From: Isochrysis galbana
Taxonomy: Eukaryota; Haptophyta; Isochrysidales; Isochrysidaceae
Assembly (NCBI GenBank): GCA_018136815.1
Contig: CM030939.1
Span: 4,942,760 to 5,006,759 of the forward strand
Direction of reading: 5' to 3'
DNA: 64,000 nucleotides
Position numbers and translations under genes: made by a program. The notes under the pieces were generated by a model, which saw only the letters and a list, made by a program, of their open reading frames with translations, had not been told where the DNA came from and searched no databases. This document shows, in pieces, positions 21,765 to 34,310 of the stretch (position 1 is the first letter of the stretch; each line of letters begins with the position of its first letter).

Positions 21765-22361
21765 CGTGAGGGAAGGCAGAGGGGGAGAGCGAGGCGGAGG
21801 AGGGGAGAGGGTGGAGAGAGGATCCGGCGGCGGGGGAGAGGACGAATGGGAAGGGAAGAAGTAGGGAGGGGAGGGGGGGAGAGGGAGAGAGGGGCGAGGC
21901 CCGGGGGTGGAGGGGCAGGGCGGGTGGGGGGGGGGGGGGGGGGGAGGGGGGAGTGGACGAGAAGAGAGAGAGAGCGAGCGAGAGTCGCTCTCTCTGGCGA
22001 TGAGAGGGCGAAAAGGGGAAAGGGGTGTGGCGTGTGTCACCATGAGAAAATGAATGTGGGACGGATTTACAAGGGTTATCGGCGATCCGTGCGGGGAGGG
22101 CAGGAAGGGTGAAGGTGTGATGGATCTTCTGGCGCCAGATTGACCGAGTGGGGCGCCACTCATACGTAGGGAAGGGTGCACCTGGAGTGCATCTTGGGTC
22201 CTGTGCCCGTTCTGCTCTCTCTCTCTGTTCTACTTCCTGTCCCTCTCTCTCTCTCTCTCTCTCATCACCCACCGAGGGGAGCTCCCCCTTTCTCCCCCCC
22301 CCCCCCCCCCCCCCCCCCCTTCCGGCGGGGGGCCAGCGAGGAGAGGGAGAGGCTCGAGACG

Positions 22362-22416
<55 letters not shown>

Positions 22417-22560
22417 AGGGCTGGAGAGAAGAGACAGAGATAGGGAGAGGGAGAGGGAGAGAGAGAGGGGGGGGAAGAGGCACAAAGAGAGAGCTCTCGA
22501 CAGGATGAGCTGCTCCCCGCCCTCTCCCCTCCCCTCTCTCACTCTCTCACTCGCTCTCTC
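21765..22560. repeat. purine-rich and GA/CT microsatellite region, patatin 5' flank
   Basis: 21765-21980 is G/A-rich on the plus strand, so pyrimidine-rich on the strand of the patatin gene. 22225-22262 is (CT)n, about 22290-22320 is poly-C, and 22360-22475 is (GA)n. The Ser-Leu and Arg-Glu frames here are by-products. Confidence 0.85.
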
Positions 22561-23216
<656 letters not shown>

Positions 23217-23295
23217 CGAAAGCGTCGTGCCGAGGGAATTGCCACTCGCCAGACGGCAGCCGGCTCCCTCGCCTTTGCTCCCTGCCTGCGAGAGA

Positions 23296-24192
23296 ATGAC
23301 TGAACTCGACGGGCAACATGTCGAGCCGGCACTCGATGCAGCCACTCTCTTCAAGGAAGTGCAGCACGAGATCGGCGAGCAGCACCGCCAGCTCGCTGCA
23401 CTAGATGCGGAGCTGGCCGCGCTCGCGCCTGCGCTTCTCGAGGGAGCGGCAGCCGAGGTGGAATTACAACATGAGAAGAGCCGCGTACTGCTGGCATTCA
23501 TGCAAGCACACGCGCTCGTCCTCGAACACGAGAAGCGCGTCGACGAGGGCTCAGCTGAGACTGCACGCTTGTGCTCCGAGATTGCAGAGACTCAGCTCGC
23601 CGCCGCAGATCTCCGTGCTGAACGCACCAGACTGCGGAACCGCTCTCACGAGGCTGATCGTGTGTTTGCAGAGCACAGGTGCGGTATCGACGCGCTCAAG
23701 GCACAGTGGCGCCTCGAGCGCGCCGTCTTGGTCGAGGAGTGCCACCGCGAGGCGCAGGAGCTCCAGCTTCTTGATGATCAGATCGTGGCGGCAAGTCTTA
23801 TAGAGGAGCTGAATGATCCAAGAGTAAATCGTCCGCAAACTGAGGATGTGTCAGTATCAAGCCGACCGCAAAAGGTCATTGCGGGAGGTGCACACCCTGA
23901 GCCACTGACGCCGGCACCACACGCCTTGCTGCAAACCCCGAGCCATGCACCCGGTGGGATGGTCTCGGCCGCGCGCGTCATGGAGTTTGATCATGCGCCA
24001 GCTGACCTTCGTGGTCTTATCACGTCATTCTTCATGAATCAAACGAGCCGAGCCGATGTGGCCAAGATTCTTGCGCACTGTGCTGCACAGGGCGCGAACG
24101 CATCCATTTCAGAAGTAGTTGGGACGCTCGACGCGCTGGCTGCGGAGTTCGTCATCTTTCGTGATGGACCAAATGGTTTCCGATTATTGTAA
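23296..24192 (+). CDS. coiled-coil protein with winged-helix-like C-terminus
   Basis: A single exon of 298 aa, starting at ATG 23296 (MTELDGQHVEPALDAATLF). Residues about 15-185 are strongly charged and heptad-like (LFKEVQHEIGEQHRQL, ADLRAERTRLRNRSHEADRV), so a long coiled coil is likely. A Ser/Pro-rich linker follows. The last 60 residues (DLRGLITSFFMNQ, ISEVVGTLDALAAEFVIF, FRLL at the end) look like a winged-helix fold, similar in outline to the C-terminus of RPA2-type proteins. The upstream frame is open through the CT repeat, but the composition changes sharply at this ATG. A chromatin, replication or cytoskeletal scaffold is possible; no family is assigned. Confidence 0.75.
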   Translation: MTELDGQHVEPALDAATLFKEVQHEIGEQHRQLAALDAELAALAPALLEGAAAEVELQHEKSRVLLAFMQAHALVLEHEKRVDEGSAETARLCSEIAETQLAAADLRAERTRLRNRSHEADRVFAEHRCGIDALKAQWRLERAVLVEECHREAQELQLLDDQIVAASLIEELNDPRVNRPQTEDVSVSSRPQKVIAGGAHPEPLTPAPHALLQTPSHAPGGMVSAARVMEFDHAPADLRGLITSFFMNQTSRADVAKILAHCAAQGANASISEVVGTLDALAAEFVIFRDGPNGFRLL

Positions 24193-24646
24193 CGAAGCGT
24201 GTGCACCATTCGACTGTCCTATAAATGGCTCCGTCTGCTCGTGCTATTCTACATGTCACAGCGTGCCCCGTAAAATATGTAGCACCTTGAAGTTATCAAC
24301 GATACAGGGCCAACCTTCGACGACTGTCCGTCCGCGTGTGTCATCTGAGAGTAGAATCAGCATTTACATTTGGTGAGGTATCAAAAATCCATACAACAGT
24401 CTGAAGAGGTCTTATCGTGCTAGTGCTACCTAGCTATATTGTTGACTAGATTTGCGCTAACCTCGCGCGCTCGCTCGCGGCCGAACGGTGCCCAATCATT
24501 GCCATGGCATCTGTCTTCGCCTACATGGCCTGTGCACTTGCGCGAGCTGCTAGAATCCCCCCGCCCCCGGCAGATATGCACTGCTTTTGAATTGGTAATT
24601 GGACCATCAATGCGTCACAAATTCCACCTTTACTACAACATGAAAT
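24193..24646. other. intergenic between convergent genes
   Basis: No gene seen. It holds the 3' flank of the coiled-coil gene and, on the minus strand, the presumed 3' end of the next gene. Confidence 0.4.
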
Positions 24647-25265
24647 CTAAATCGCAGCGCGCCTACGCTTACACAACCGGCATCTTGCTTGAACCGTCGG
24701 TGGCTCTCCTCGCTGATTTGCGGCTGTGGCTTCATCATGCGCACGCGTTGCAGCCCTTTTGTTGTGATCCACCAGCCCTCGGTGGCTGCGCAGTATAGAC
24801 ATGTCCTTATGCGCCTGCACGCCACACATCCGTCCGCTGGCGTACCTTGCGTTGGGCTGTGTATGCCTCCATGAGTGAGCTGTATGCGCTTTGCACGTTG
24901 GCGAGCGTGTATTCGACGGTTTGACCAATGATCTCGGGTGGTGAGGCTTGGTCCTCATCTTCGACATCGGCGCCCGTCTCGTGGTTGCGGAGGGCCTGGA
25001 TCTCCTCCCACACAAGGCGCTCCATCCCGCGGCTTGTGAAAGAAATCACTGGCGCACGCTCGTCCGCCAACCGGTAGCACGGGTAGTCTTTGCCATCGGC
25101 AAGCGTCATCCTGCCCATCAGAGGGGTGTGGGGCACGCTCAGCTGCGTCGCCTGCTCTTCTGCCCGCGCCGCCAGCTGCTCGGCGTCTGCAAGCATCCGC
25201 TGCAGGCTGGCCAGCTGCTCCGCCATCTGCTGACCTCCAGGAAGCTGCGGGTGGGGCGAGCCCAT
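24647..25265 (-). CDS. helical protein of unknown function, first exon clear
   Basis: Exon 1 runs from ATG 25265 to 24846 (140 codons) and ends before a donor gtacgcc. The N-terminus (MGSPHPQLPGGQQMAEQLAS) leads into a coiled coil (QRMLADAEQLAARAEEQATQ), then a mixed segment (LADGKDYPCYRLADER) and an acidic patch (ETGADVEDEDQ). A second exon is likely at about 24770-24650, but its acceptor is not settled: one frame ends VQARCRLCKRRRAAI at 24647. The family is not recognised. The gene is divergent from the membrane-protein gene at 26324, with about 1 kb of CT/GA repeats between them. Confidence 0.55.
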
Positions 25266-25369
25266 CCGAGCCTGGCGAGCGAGAGGTGCAGGGCGAGCAG
25301 ATAGGTCTATGACGAGAGTTCTGAGAGTCTCTTACGCCCTGACTTGATGGCAGTGAATGCGAAGCGGGG

Positions 25370-25574
25370 CGAGAGAGAGGGACGAGAGAGAGAGAGAGAG
25401 GGGCAAAAGCGCGGGAGTTTCTCAGTGGATCCGGAGAGTAGGGAAAGGAGGAGAGGCGTGTACAAAAGAATTCATTGGCTCCCTTCTCTCTTCCTCTTGT
25501 TTTTTCTATCTCTGAATCTTTTCTTTTTTGCTTTCTCTTTTTCCGGCATATACCTCTCTCCCTCTCCCCCCCCC

Positions 25575-25609
<35 letters not shown>

Positions 25610-25683
25610 CCTCTCTCTCTGCCTCTCTCTCTGCCTCTCTCTCTGCCTCTCTCTCTCTCTCTCCCCCTCCCTCTCTCTCTCTG

Positions 25684-25721
<38 letters not shown>

Positions 25722-25739
25722 CCTCTCTCTCCCTCCCTC

Positions 25740-25831
<92 letters not shown>

Positions 25832-26320
25832 CCTCCCCCCCCCCCCCCCCTCTCTCCCTCTCTCTCGCTCTCTCTCTTTCTCTCCGGCTGCCTCCCCTCC
25901 CCCTCTTCCTCCCTCCTTCCCTCCCCACCCGTTCCGCTGGTTCCTCTCTCTATTCCTCTCTCCCTTTATCTCTCTCTCTTCCTCTCTCTCTTCGATCCTC
26001 TGTTGGTTCAACGGATAAGAGAGATACTAGAAGCCGAGAGACGTGAAAGTCACGGGGAAGGTGTGAGGGGGGGGGGGAGGGTTGGGGTCGAGAGAGGCCG
26101 CGGGGAGGGGGAGGGGAGGGGGGAGGAGCGTGCGGAGTATGGCCGCGAGAGAGGGGAGGGAGAGACCAGAGAGAGACGACGAAAGATGGTGACGAGAGGG
26201 TGAAAGAGAGAGCCAGAATGAGAAAGAGAGAACAGATGCGAAGAGAGAGGGAGGAGAGAGAGGGGGGGGGAGGAGAGAGAGAGAGAGGGAGAGAGAGAGG
26301 GAGAGAGGGAGGCGCGCGTC
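25370..26320. repeat. CT/GA microsatellite block between divergent genes
   Basis: 25374-25410 is GA-rich, 25560-25855 is poly-C followed by (CT)n with gcct interruptions every 14 bases near 25608-25650, and 26060-26312 is G-rich then (GA)n. It fills most of the shared 5' region of the genes starting at 25265 (-) and 26324 (+). No coding potential is seen beyond low-complexity frames. Confidence 0.9.
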
Positions 26321-26323
26321 TCG

Positions 26324-27514
26324 ATGTACCCTGCGTCCACCTCTCATACTCTAGTGCTTCCGCTCCGCACAAACGGCCGCAACCACTTCTCTCTCGAGCC
26401 CTGTCCCCTCCCTTCCTCACTCAGTGGCCGCCTCTCCGAGGACGAGTGGGCCACACTGCTTGGACGAGCAAACCGCAGCCTAGCCACTCACCGCTCGTTC
26501 GGCCTCTCATCGCTCCTCCTGCCTTTTCTCGCCATCGATGCCGCGAGCGTCGCCCTCCTCTACGCGCTGACTCCGCGCTCATTGCTTGCCCCACTTACCG
26601 TCGAGCTTCCCGAGCTGTTGCTACCGTTGCTCCTTGAGCTGGTCCTCGTGTTGTCAGCCTTTCCCATAGTCTCGGCGCTTGTCAACCGGAGGGTCAGGGC
26701 TGTGCAGGCCAAGGCGAAGGAGGTTTTCGATGAGGCCTCGCGCAAGTACGCACCGCGTGGCGTGCACTTTGCCTTGAAGCTGGGCGTGCACTCGGCTGGT
26801 GCAGCGACAAACATGTGGATGGAGGCGCAGGTGAGTTGTGTCTTGCTAGTCTAGGCAAAGAGTGGATGGAGGGTGCATGTAGGGCGCATGTAGGGCGCAT
26901 TTGTCTAGGTTGCTGCGGACGCGATCCAACGCACAAGTGAGTCTGCAGGTTTTGGCATGTGGTCACTGCCACACAAACGTAGCTGCACCAAGCGTCCGTA
27001 CCTTGTTGGCCACTTGTAGGTCTATCCACTCTTCCGGGTGCCCACGCCGATGCCGGTGCTCTCGCCCTATCCAGTGCTGATGCCTGCGCCGCCCGCCACG
27101 CCATTGCGCTCGACGACGGGTTCATCCAGCATGTCCGGCTCAGAGGCTGGCCTTGCGGGCGGCGTGCCGCTCAGCCGCAGCCCCTGCAGCGTGCCAGTCG
27201 CGTCTGTGGACTCATCGGACAGCACGGACACTGTAAGGTGTGCTTCATCCAGCGAGCCAGTGGATGCCTCAGGTGCTAGCGCACCGGCTGCGAGCGCGCA
27301 CCCGAGCTTGCTCGCACAGGAGCTGACGGCAGCCGTAGCTGCTGGCACCCTGACACCACAACAACAAGAGTATCTGCGAGTGTTGCAAGAGAATCAGCTC
27401 TTGCGGCAGTACCTCGCGCAGATGCAGGCGCTTGTGCAGCTGCAGGTGAAACATGGCAGCGCGCAGGCGGCGCAGCAGGCCCTACAACCTCGCGCGTCGG
27501 GCCAAAGGGCCTAG
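26324..27514 (+). CDS. two-exon membrane protein of unknown function
   Basis: Exon 1 (26324-26830, 169 codons) and exon 2 (27020-27514) join in phase 0 across a 189-base intron (gtgagt to ttgtag), giving 333 aa. Exon 1 has a soluble segment (LSEDEWATLLGRANRSL), two long hydrophobic helices (about 65-85 and 90-118), then a conserved-looking basic stretch (RRVRAVQAKAKEVFDEASRK). Exon 2 starts VYPLFRVPTPMPVLSPYP, continues through a Ser/Ala-rich low-complexity region and ends in a Gln-rich coiled coil (QEYLRVLQENQLLRQYLAQM). The topology suggests a membrane hairpin with both ends on one side. No family is recognised. Confidence 0.8.
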
Positions 27515-28467
27515 CACTTACACGTACAGAAACCAGGCACGGCGCTCATCGTAAATGGCCAGGCAGGATTGCGAGAGCTGAGTAGGGGGATGGGGTAGTT
27601 TTGCGCCTTGCAGCTTGCCACCGATGGTTCGGCTCGGTCCGGCTTTCAATGTTGCTTCTCCCTGCCATTGTAACTTGCATATCGCAAAAAATAAGTGCAA
27701 GCAGCCGCTGACCATGCAAGCCGAACACAAGCCAACCGCCTAGGACTCGGACCTAGCTGCTAGTGCCAGAGCTAGTGCATGATGCATAAAGATAGTTATG
27801 CCAGTGCACGATGCCAGAGCCCGTGCGTGGCAATAAATGCACGCGTCCTACCTCTGACAAAAGACTGCGGCCAGCGGCTAGAAGATGAGCGCACTGGCAT
27901 TAGGCGTTAGTTGGCGGCCATGCTCCTGGGTCATGGCTTGAGCACAAGCGTGTGCCCTAGCCCCCATTTCCATCGCTAAATGCTTTATTGGCCCAGCGTT
28001 CAAGTTTTAGTGGCTAAAAGCTAATAGGCTTTTTGCTTTTGCTTTGCCAGCGGAAGGCGAGTAGATAGCAGAAGGCAGCCAGTCTGAATATAATTGGAAA
28101 CATACGACAAGGACGGTGGATAGCAAAAGTCATCACAAGAAGTAAGGCCAGAGGCCTGGTTGAGGCGCGCACGACATCAATATCGGGAGCCAACGCGCGC
28201 ATGGTTGCCGTTGATTAAAGATTATCAGCGCGCACTTCTTGTCTTCGCTTGCAACACTTTCTAACGTGTAATGTGGTCATTTGCAAAACTTTTCGCGCGA
28301 CCATGCACCCCAATATACTCATTTGAGAATCGTATGCTCACTTGCTCACGTGTATTTCGACATCAATCAATTCTAGTGCTACACTATCATTGTTGTTCGT
28401 CGGGGCCTGTCAAGGGGACGACGGATGAGTGGCGCCAGACTGCATGTCGCCTCCGCTTCGTGCGGAG
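27515..28467. other. intergenic between convergent genes
   Basis: About 950 bases with no supported gene. Short repeated gatgca/tgccag-type motifs lie at 27770-27830. It contains the 3' ends of the two convergent transcripts. Confidence 0.5.
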
Positions 28468-29631
28468 CTAAGAAACTTCAGCGAACGCTATATCGATGAG
28501 CTCTTGCAAGGAGAACACCAGCGGGTCGGCTCCTCGGGGCAGCGCTCCTCCCTCCCTCATTCCCTCGGTGTAAATGACGGTGTTGGCGACGACGGACGAC
28601 TCGCGCACTGCTGAGTGAACCTCTGGCTCGAATGCATTTTGTGAAGCAGGTCGCAAGATGGCGGTGCCGCTGGTCTGCTGCGGAGTCCAACATTGCGCGG
28701 CAGGCGAGGGTGGTGAGACGGCAACCACTGTAGGCTTCATGTGTTCCAAGTAAGAGGTGGCCACATCCCGTAGCATGGATACGAATTGTTCGCACCGTTT
28801 TCGGGTTCCGTTGGTGCAACACACCGCGAACTCCTGTGCGAGGGCGTATGCAGTGGATGTATCGATGCCGTTGTCAATTGCCTCGAATACAAGCGCGCGG
28901 GGGGGCAGCCATGGTTTACGACTCTTCTTCTTTGGCAGCACGGCAAGTAGGTCATCCCAAGCTTTGCGCGCCTTGAGTAAGCGGTCCCCCGCCTCGATCG
29001 GGGCATCCTTCTGAAAGGGAAGATGATGAACGGGCGATTCGCCCAATATGGGCTTCCATGATGGCGCCGGAGCTGTTGGAGAAACTGACTGTGGCGAGAG
29101 GGCACCAAGTTCGATGTTCGTGCCGTTGAGTCGCTCGGTCGCTACTGGAGCACAAGATACAGTCGGTCGAGCCGCTGCAGGGCGAGAGCAATTCGCGCAG
29201 TGCCCTGTCTCAGCGCAGTACATCGAGCAAGTATCAGCAGATTCCATCATCACAGAGTTGCTGTTGGTGAACAATTCACCTGCAGCCTTTCGCTTACGAC
29301 TCACATACATGGTGGCCTTCACGTCGAGAGGAACAGGCCCGTGTTGAGCCCGATCAACACTCACGTGAGATGTGGCCGATGCCGGGCCCACGTTCTCGTA
29401 GGTGAAGAAGCTGTCGATGGGAGCCTCGCTAGGTGAAGTTGGGGAGGAGGGGCTGGGGTGGTGTTCCAGGTTGTCCTCATGCGTCTCCATGGCTGTCGTC
29501 TTGCGCGGACCGTCGCCATGGCGGGCGCACGGGTTTTGCGCCGTTGTCGCGAACGGCACACGCGACTTGCCCGTCTCATCGTATTTCATGCCCACTGTGC
29601 CGTCGCTGGTGCTGTTTAGGTCGAGGAACAT
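28468..29631 (-). CDS. single-exon protein of unknown function, nuclear-type signals
   Basis: An uninterrupted 387-aa minus-strand frame from ATG 29631 (MFLDLNSTSDGTVGMKYDET). It has basic clusters that could serve as nuclear signals (SRKRKAAGE near residue 112; KKKSRK near 240), a Cys-rich patch (CSMYCAETGHCANC) that might bind zinc, and a more folded part (PPRALVFEAIDNGIDTSTAY, then RKRCEQFVSMLRDVATSYL). The rest is Ser/Pro/Ala-rich. Its mixed amino-acid composition, unlike the low-complexity frames nearby, supports real coding. I do not recognise the family. Confidence 0.7.
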   Translation of the reverse strand: MFLDLNSTSDGTVGMKYDETGKSRVPFATTAQNPCARHGDGPRKTTAMETHEDNLEHHPSPSSPTSPSEAPIDSFFTYENVGPASATSHVSVDRAQHGPVPLDVKATMYVSRKRKAAGELFTNSNSVMMESADTCSMYCAETGHCANCSRPAAARPTVSCAPVATERLNGTNIELGALSPQSVSPTAPAPSWKPILGESPVHHLPFQKDAPIEAGDRLLKARKAWDDLLAVLPKKKSRKPWLPPRALVFEAIDNGIDTSTAYALAQEFAVCCTNGTRKRCEQFVSMLRDVATSYLEHMKPTVVAVSPPSPAAQCWTPQQTSGTAILRPASQNAFEPEVHSAVRESSVVANTVIYTEGMREGGALPRGADPLVFSLQELIDIAFAEVS

Positions 29632-29884
29632 GGCGAGGGTAAGAGCCGCTCACAAGGAGTGGATTGGGCTGATGGGGGCGCGGGAGCCGGAGAGGGGAGG
29701 GGAGGGCGCGGGGCGGGGAGGCTAGCAGTTAGGGAGGGGGGGGGGGGGCGGAGAGGGAGGCACCGAATGGGTCGGCGGAGGGGAGAAGGGGGAGAAGCGC
29801 CAGGGGGGGAAGAAGGGGGTGGGATTCTAAGGCTCTCTGGTCTGGGACCGGAAATCGAGAGGACACCACGTTGCCCGGGATGGA

Positions 29885-30253
29885 ATGGCGCCGGTCACGC
29901 CGTTCAAGTACGGGCGGTCCCAGCGTGAGCGGCATTGCAGGCGCGGCGGGCCCGAGGCCGACCTCAGAGCGATCTCGATCTGGTCTGATCTCAATATGCC
30001 CTCAGCGGATCTGGAAGGCGCGCCCTGCAGCTCCGAGCTGCGAGCTTCACACAGCTCGAGACCGAATCACTTCCCAAGAATGTCCAACGCGTCGGCGAAC
30101 GCATCGGGGGAGCGGCGCTCGGTTTCTGAGCCGGCACCGCTCGTCATTCCTAGAGACGCGCTGGATCCTCCCCCGACATCCAACATCCCAGCAGCAGCGT
30201 CACGACGTCTGCTCTCTGATACGGCGGATAGTGTGGTCGTCATGCCAATCTGA
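29885..30253 (+). CDS. candidate small protein, divergent from 29631
   Basis: A 122-aa frame from ATG 29885 (MAPVTPFKYGRSQRERH) to TGA 30251-30253, of mixed composition, ending RRLLSDTADSVVVMPI. It lies about 250 bases from the start of the minus-strand gene at 29631, with a G-rich stretch between them. It ends just before repeat A at 30299. It could be a real small gene or a first exon. A second frame overlapping it lowers the confidence. Confidence 0.35.
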   Translation: MAPVTPFKYGRSQRERHCRRGGPEADLRAISIWSDLNMPSADLEGAPCSSELRASHSSRPNHFPRMSNASANASGERRSVSEPAPLVIPRDALDPPPTSNIPAAASRRLLSDTADSVVVMPI

Positions 30254-30298
30254 TCGAGAATAGCTGTAGAAAAGCAGTATCGAGTCTAGCACGGTCAC

Positions 30299-30670
30299 TA
30301 GCCCGGTCACTCACTCTTCTCAAACCACTATTTCTATTTCCCACCTCCCCTGGCCGTCCAAGGATTCCGCAACGTCCCCCCCTACCTGCCCCCCTCCCAC
30401 CCCACGAAAGGCAATGGCGTCGGTGAGGGACCCCCCTCCCTTCCCCCGCGCGTGGCGGGCTATTTTGGGAGATTGAGACGGTTGCTCACCGACTCACGGG
30501 AGTGGTGGTGGTGGTTGTGGGGCGCATCACTCTTACTTAGAAAACATTAGAAACGTGCAGCTTCCGCGACGCCCGACGCCCGACCGACAGCGCGTGTGAT
30601 CGGCCGAAGAATAGCTTGGAGCGGGAGCCTGGAGGTGGTGGCCATGACCATGAACCATGCCTAGAGGTAG
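30299..30670 (+). repeat. dispersed repeat A, copy 1
   Basis: Starts TAGCCCGGTCACTCACTC and aligns for about 330 bases with 48079-48410 (shared aaggattcc, ggcaatggcgtcggtgag, ggcgggctattttggg, cggccgaagaat). The 48079 copy is the left end of a TIR-bounded element, so this is likely a solo end or truncated copy. A second partial start lies at about 30668-30745. Confidence 0.9.
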
Positions 30671-30745
30671 CCCGGTTGCCCGGTCACCGGTCACTCACTC
30701 TTTCTAACCACTATTTCCCACCTTCCCGCTGGGTGTCCAAGTCCA

Positions 30746-31505
30746 AGGATTCCGCTGTCAGAGCAAGGCTGCTCTCACTCTTGGAGATTGCCTGCGAGGG
30801 CGCGCCGGTGCGCCGGTGCCGGCAGCTAGCGCGGAACGCAGTTCTTGCGGGGAGCTCATGGCTCATGGAGCTCTCCTCGGGACCCATGTTATTGGAAGTG
30901 TGACTAACTACGGGCATGGCGAGGTTGTATATGCATGGCGAGCCTCCTGAAGCTTATTTGATAGTCACTTTCACTTTGTTCATTGGGCCTAATCTCAAAA
31001 TCGACTTTTTTTCACCCCCTAGCGCCCTAGGTTCTAGGTTAGACCGGCCTAACTATTGCATTGACCCTCACTCACTTATGCTTATGAAAGTTGGTTGAGG
31101 GACTCAGTTTGAATGGTGCGCTCCCGAGGCGCTTCATCGAGGATGGCTTTCTCCTTCTCGCTCATCCTCTTATTGTTGGCAATGCCCTCACGATCTGTGG
31201 ATCTTCTGCCCCAATTTTTGAGTTTTTGAGGTGTTGCGTGTTGCTTGTCGTTAGCGGAGTTATAATGGGACGCCGGGGATGTGCATGGGGGAAGATCTCA
31301 AAGGATACATATGTGTGTACGTCTGAGGCATCAGCACACGTCAAGGTGTACATGCAAGTGCGCTGGGGTGTCGTGATAGTACCAGGCTTGTGGCAGTAGG
31401 TTGGTGCTAACGCTCAGATGTTTTATTATATTGCGCTCGCAGAGCACAAGTGGAGGTTTGAGGTACTCGGACATGCTTACCCGTACCAACACGATGGATG
31501 GCCCA
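30746..31505. other. intergenic, no gene recognised
   Basis: Mixed-composition DNA between the repeat A fragments and the 3' end of the transglutaminase-like gene. Short frames up to about 100 residues occur on both strands, but none shows a recognisable domain or splice-consistent extension. Confidence 0.4.
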
Positions 31506-33329
31506 TCAATACACTACCGCTGCGGCAGCCGCCACAGCGCTTGGCTTGCAGCGATATGTGGTGGTGCGATTCACAAGGCGGAGCGGTAGCCTCTCCCCCA
31601 TGGGACTGGCAAGCCTCGGTGACCAAACAAGGGGGGAGGCAATGGTGCCATCGCTCAGCCGGTGGTTCGTCATATCCACTACCTCGCCGCCTTCCCATTC
31701 AAACATGCTCTCGCGCGACATCTCGCCAAGCCCGAGGCCGGGAACTTGTGTATCTTTTGGTAGCGTCCACGTGACGGCGAGCACCTCGTGATCAAGCATC
31801 GCGGCGCCCGGTCCCCCCAAAACTCTCTCACACTCTTGTCCCGGCGGTGCGAACGGGTCAAAGCCGCAGCCATGTTCGGTGCGGAAGGGCGCATCGCCGC
31901 AGAGCCCGGTGTCTAAGACGCTTGTAGTAGGTGGCACATTGATGTGCTTCCAACCTGATGAGCACAAGCGAAAGCACAATAAGTTGGCGCCCCACGAGTG
32001 CCAACGCCACACTGCCAAACACCGCACTAGGCTCTCATGTGCGCACCATGTCCATCGTAGACCTCGACCCAATTGTGGTTGTTGAGATGGCCGCCGCCAT
32101 ACCCAGTCGCCTGTGATCCTCCCGCCCAGCACATCGCGACATTTTCATTCGAGAACGCGAGGCCACGAAAATCGGCGACTGTAGTCTTCGAATTCCAGCA
32201 TGGAGTCCCGACCTAGCACACGTGAATGCGACAGCTATCGTTGGATGCTGCAAAAACGGCGCGCGCACCTCGCCGAGCCGCGACCAAGCGCCTCGTGACC
32301 ACACCATTGGAATTGAGACTATGCCTCGACGCACCAGAGACTAGGAGAAGCACACTCCTAGTCTCCATCTCCGTGCACGCACCTGTCTCGCTGGGATGCC
32401 GACCGCACGCGCAATGTACGTGATCAATGTGGCCCATCCCGTGCATGATGAGTAACCTGCGATGGGGAAGGTGATTGGCATACGGAATCTGGCATAGACG
32501 ACGCACCCCAATCGCGAGCAGTGTACCACGGCATCACGGGCACGTGGTCGGGTGCGAAATAGTCACCATAGGCAACAAAGTCGAGCGGTGCAATGACGGG
32601 CGGCGCGGTCGACGAAGCCCACTGAAGCTCGTAGCGCTGCGAGACGTTGGATGCGTCTAGGCTCGACTGGCGCGGAGACGACGGCCAGTAGTGCTCGGAC
32701 CAATGCGTGAAGACGTTGGGCGAGAGCAGGCGCGCCATAGCCTCCGCAACGGAGCTGGCATTGTGCACGAGCGCAAAGAACTTGGCAAAGAGGAGCGGCC
32801 GCCAGTTCTGGCGCGACTCATGGTAGCCGGCATAGGGAAGACCATAGGCGAGTCTGATGTTGAGTGGTAGTTGCCTGGCCCAGGGTGCGGTTGCGTCGGC
32901 CATCAGCGCAAAGGCGATCTGGTCGTCCAGCATCGATGAGGCCTCGGCGGCAACAGCCGGCGGCAGAAAGTGGCGGTCGGCGGCCGGCATGTGCTCCAGC
33001 AGCCAAGCGCGTGCCAAGCACCATCGGAGCGGTGCGTGGGGTGTCGCCCGAACCTCCTCGCGCCATCGCACCGGCTTCCCTCCCTCGGTGCAGCCCACAA
33101 CACAGCCCTCTCCCCTCTCACTCCCCTCTGTCACTTCTCTCAGCCGCCGTCCCTCGCAGCGGGGAGAGCAGAGACAGCGCTCGGTTTGCGCAGTGACCCA
33201 GCGCGGGTAGCGGTAGTCGTCGTGACCGAGCCGCGCGATCCACTCCTCCCACGCTGCCGCAGCGCCCGCAGCAGCCGCAGCGGCCGCGGTACCAAGCAGC
33301 GCCGCCAGCGCCGCCCGGCCTCCCATCAT
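31506..33329 (-). CDS. secreted transglutaminase-like protein, four exons
   Basis: Exons 33329-32567, 32456-32383, 32212-32047 and 31954-31506 join with correct phases into 483 aa; donors are gtgact, gtgcgt and gtgcgc. The N-terminus (MMGGRAALAALLG then poly-Ala) is a signal peptide or membrane anchor. Exon 1 holds a helical pre-domain. The transglutaminase-like core has the nucleophile in YSSCTGWATLITYIARAVG (Cys259) with GIPAR, and the histidine in NHNWVEVYDG (His325). The next strand reads WKHINVPP, where the usual third catalytic Asp position seems to be Asn. The C-terminal part (HEVLAVTW and following) resembles the tail of bacterial and algal transglutaminase-superfamily proteins. The activity could be protease, amidase or crosslinking; the substrate is unknown. 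Two adjacent ATG codons (33329, 33326) mark the start. Confidence 0.88.
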
Positions 33330-33434
33330 TTACCCTAGTTTTAAGTGTACGTATTCATAGAGTAGTCCGCGATGCGGACGGTCATCCCTAGCCCTAGATG
33401 GCATACTCTATGCATATGTTACCCCCCAGGAGCC

Positions 33435-34310
<876 letters not shown>

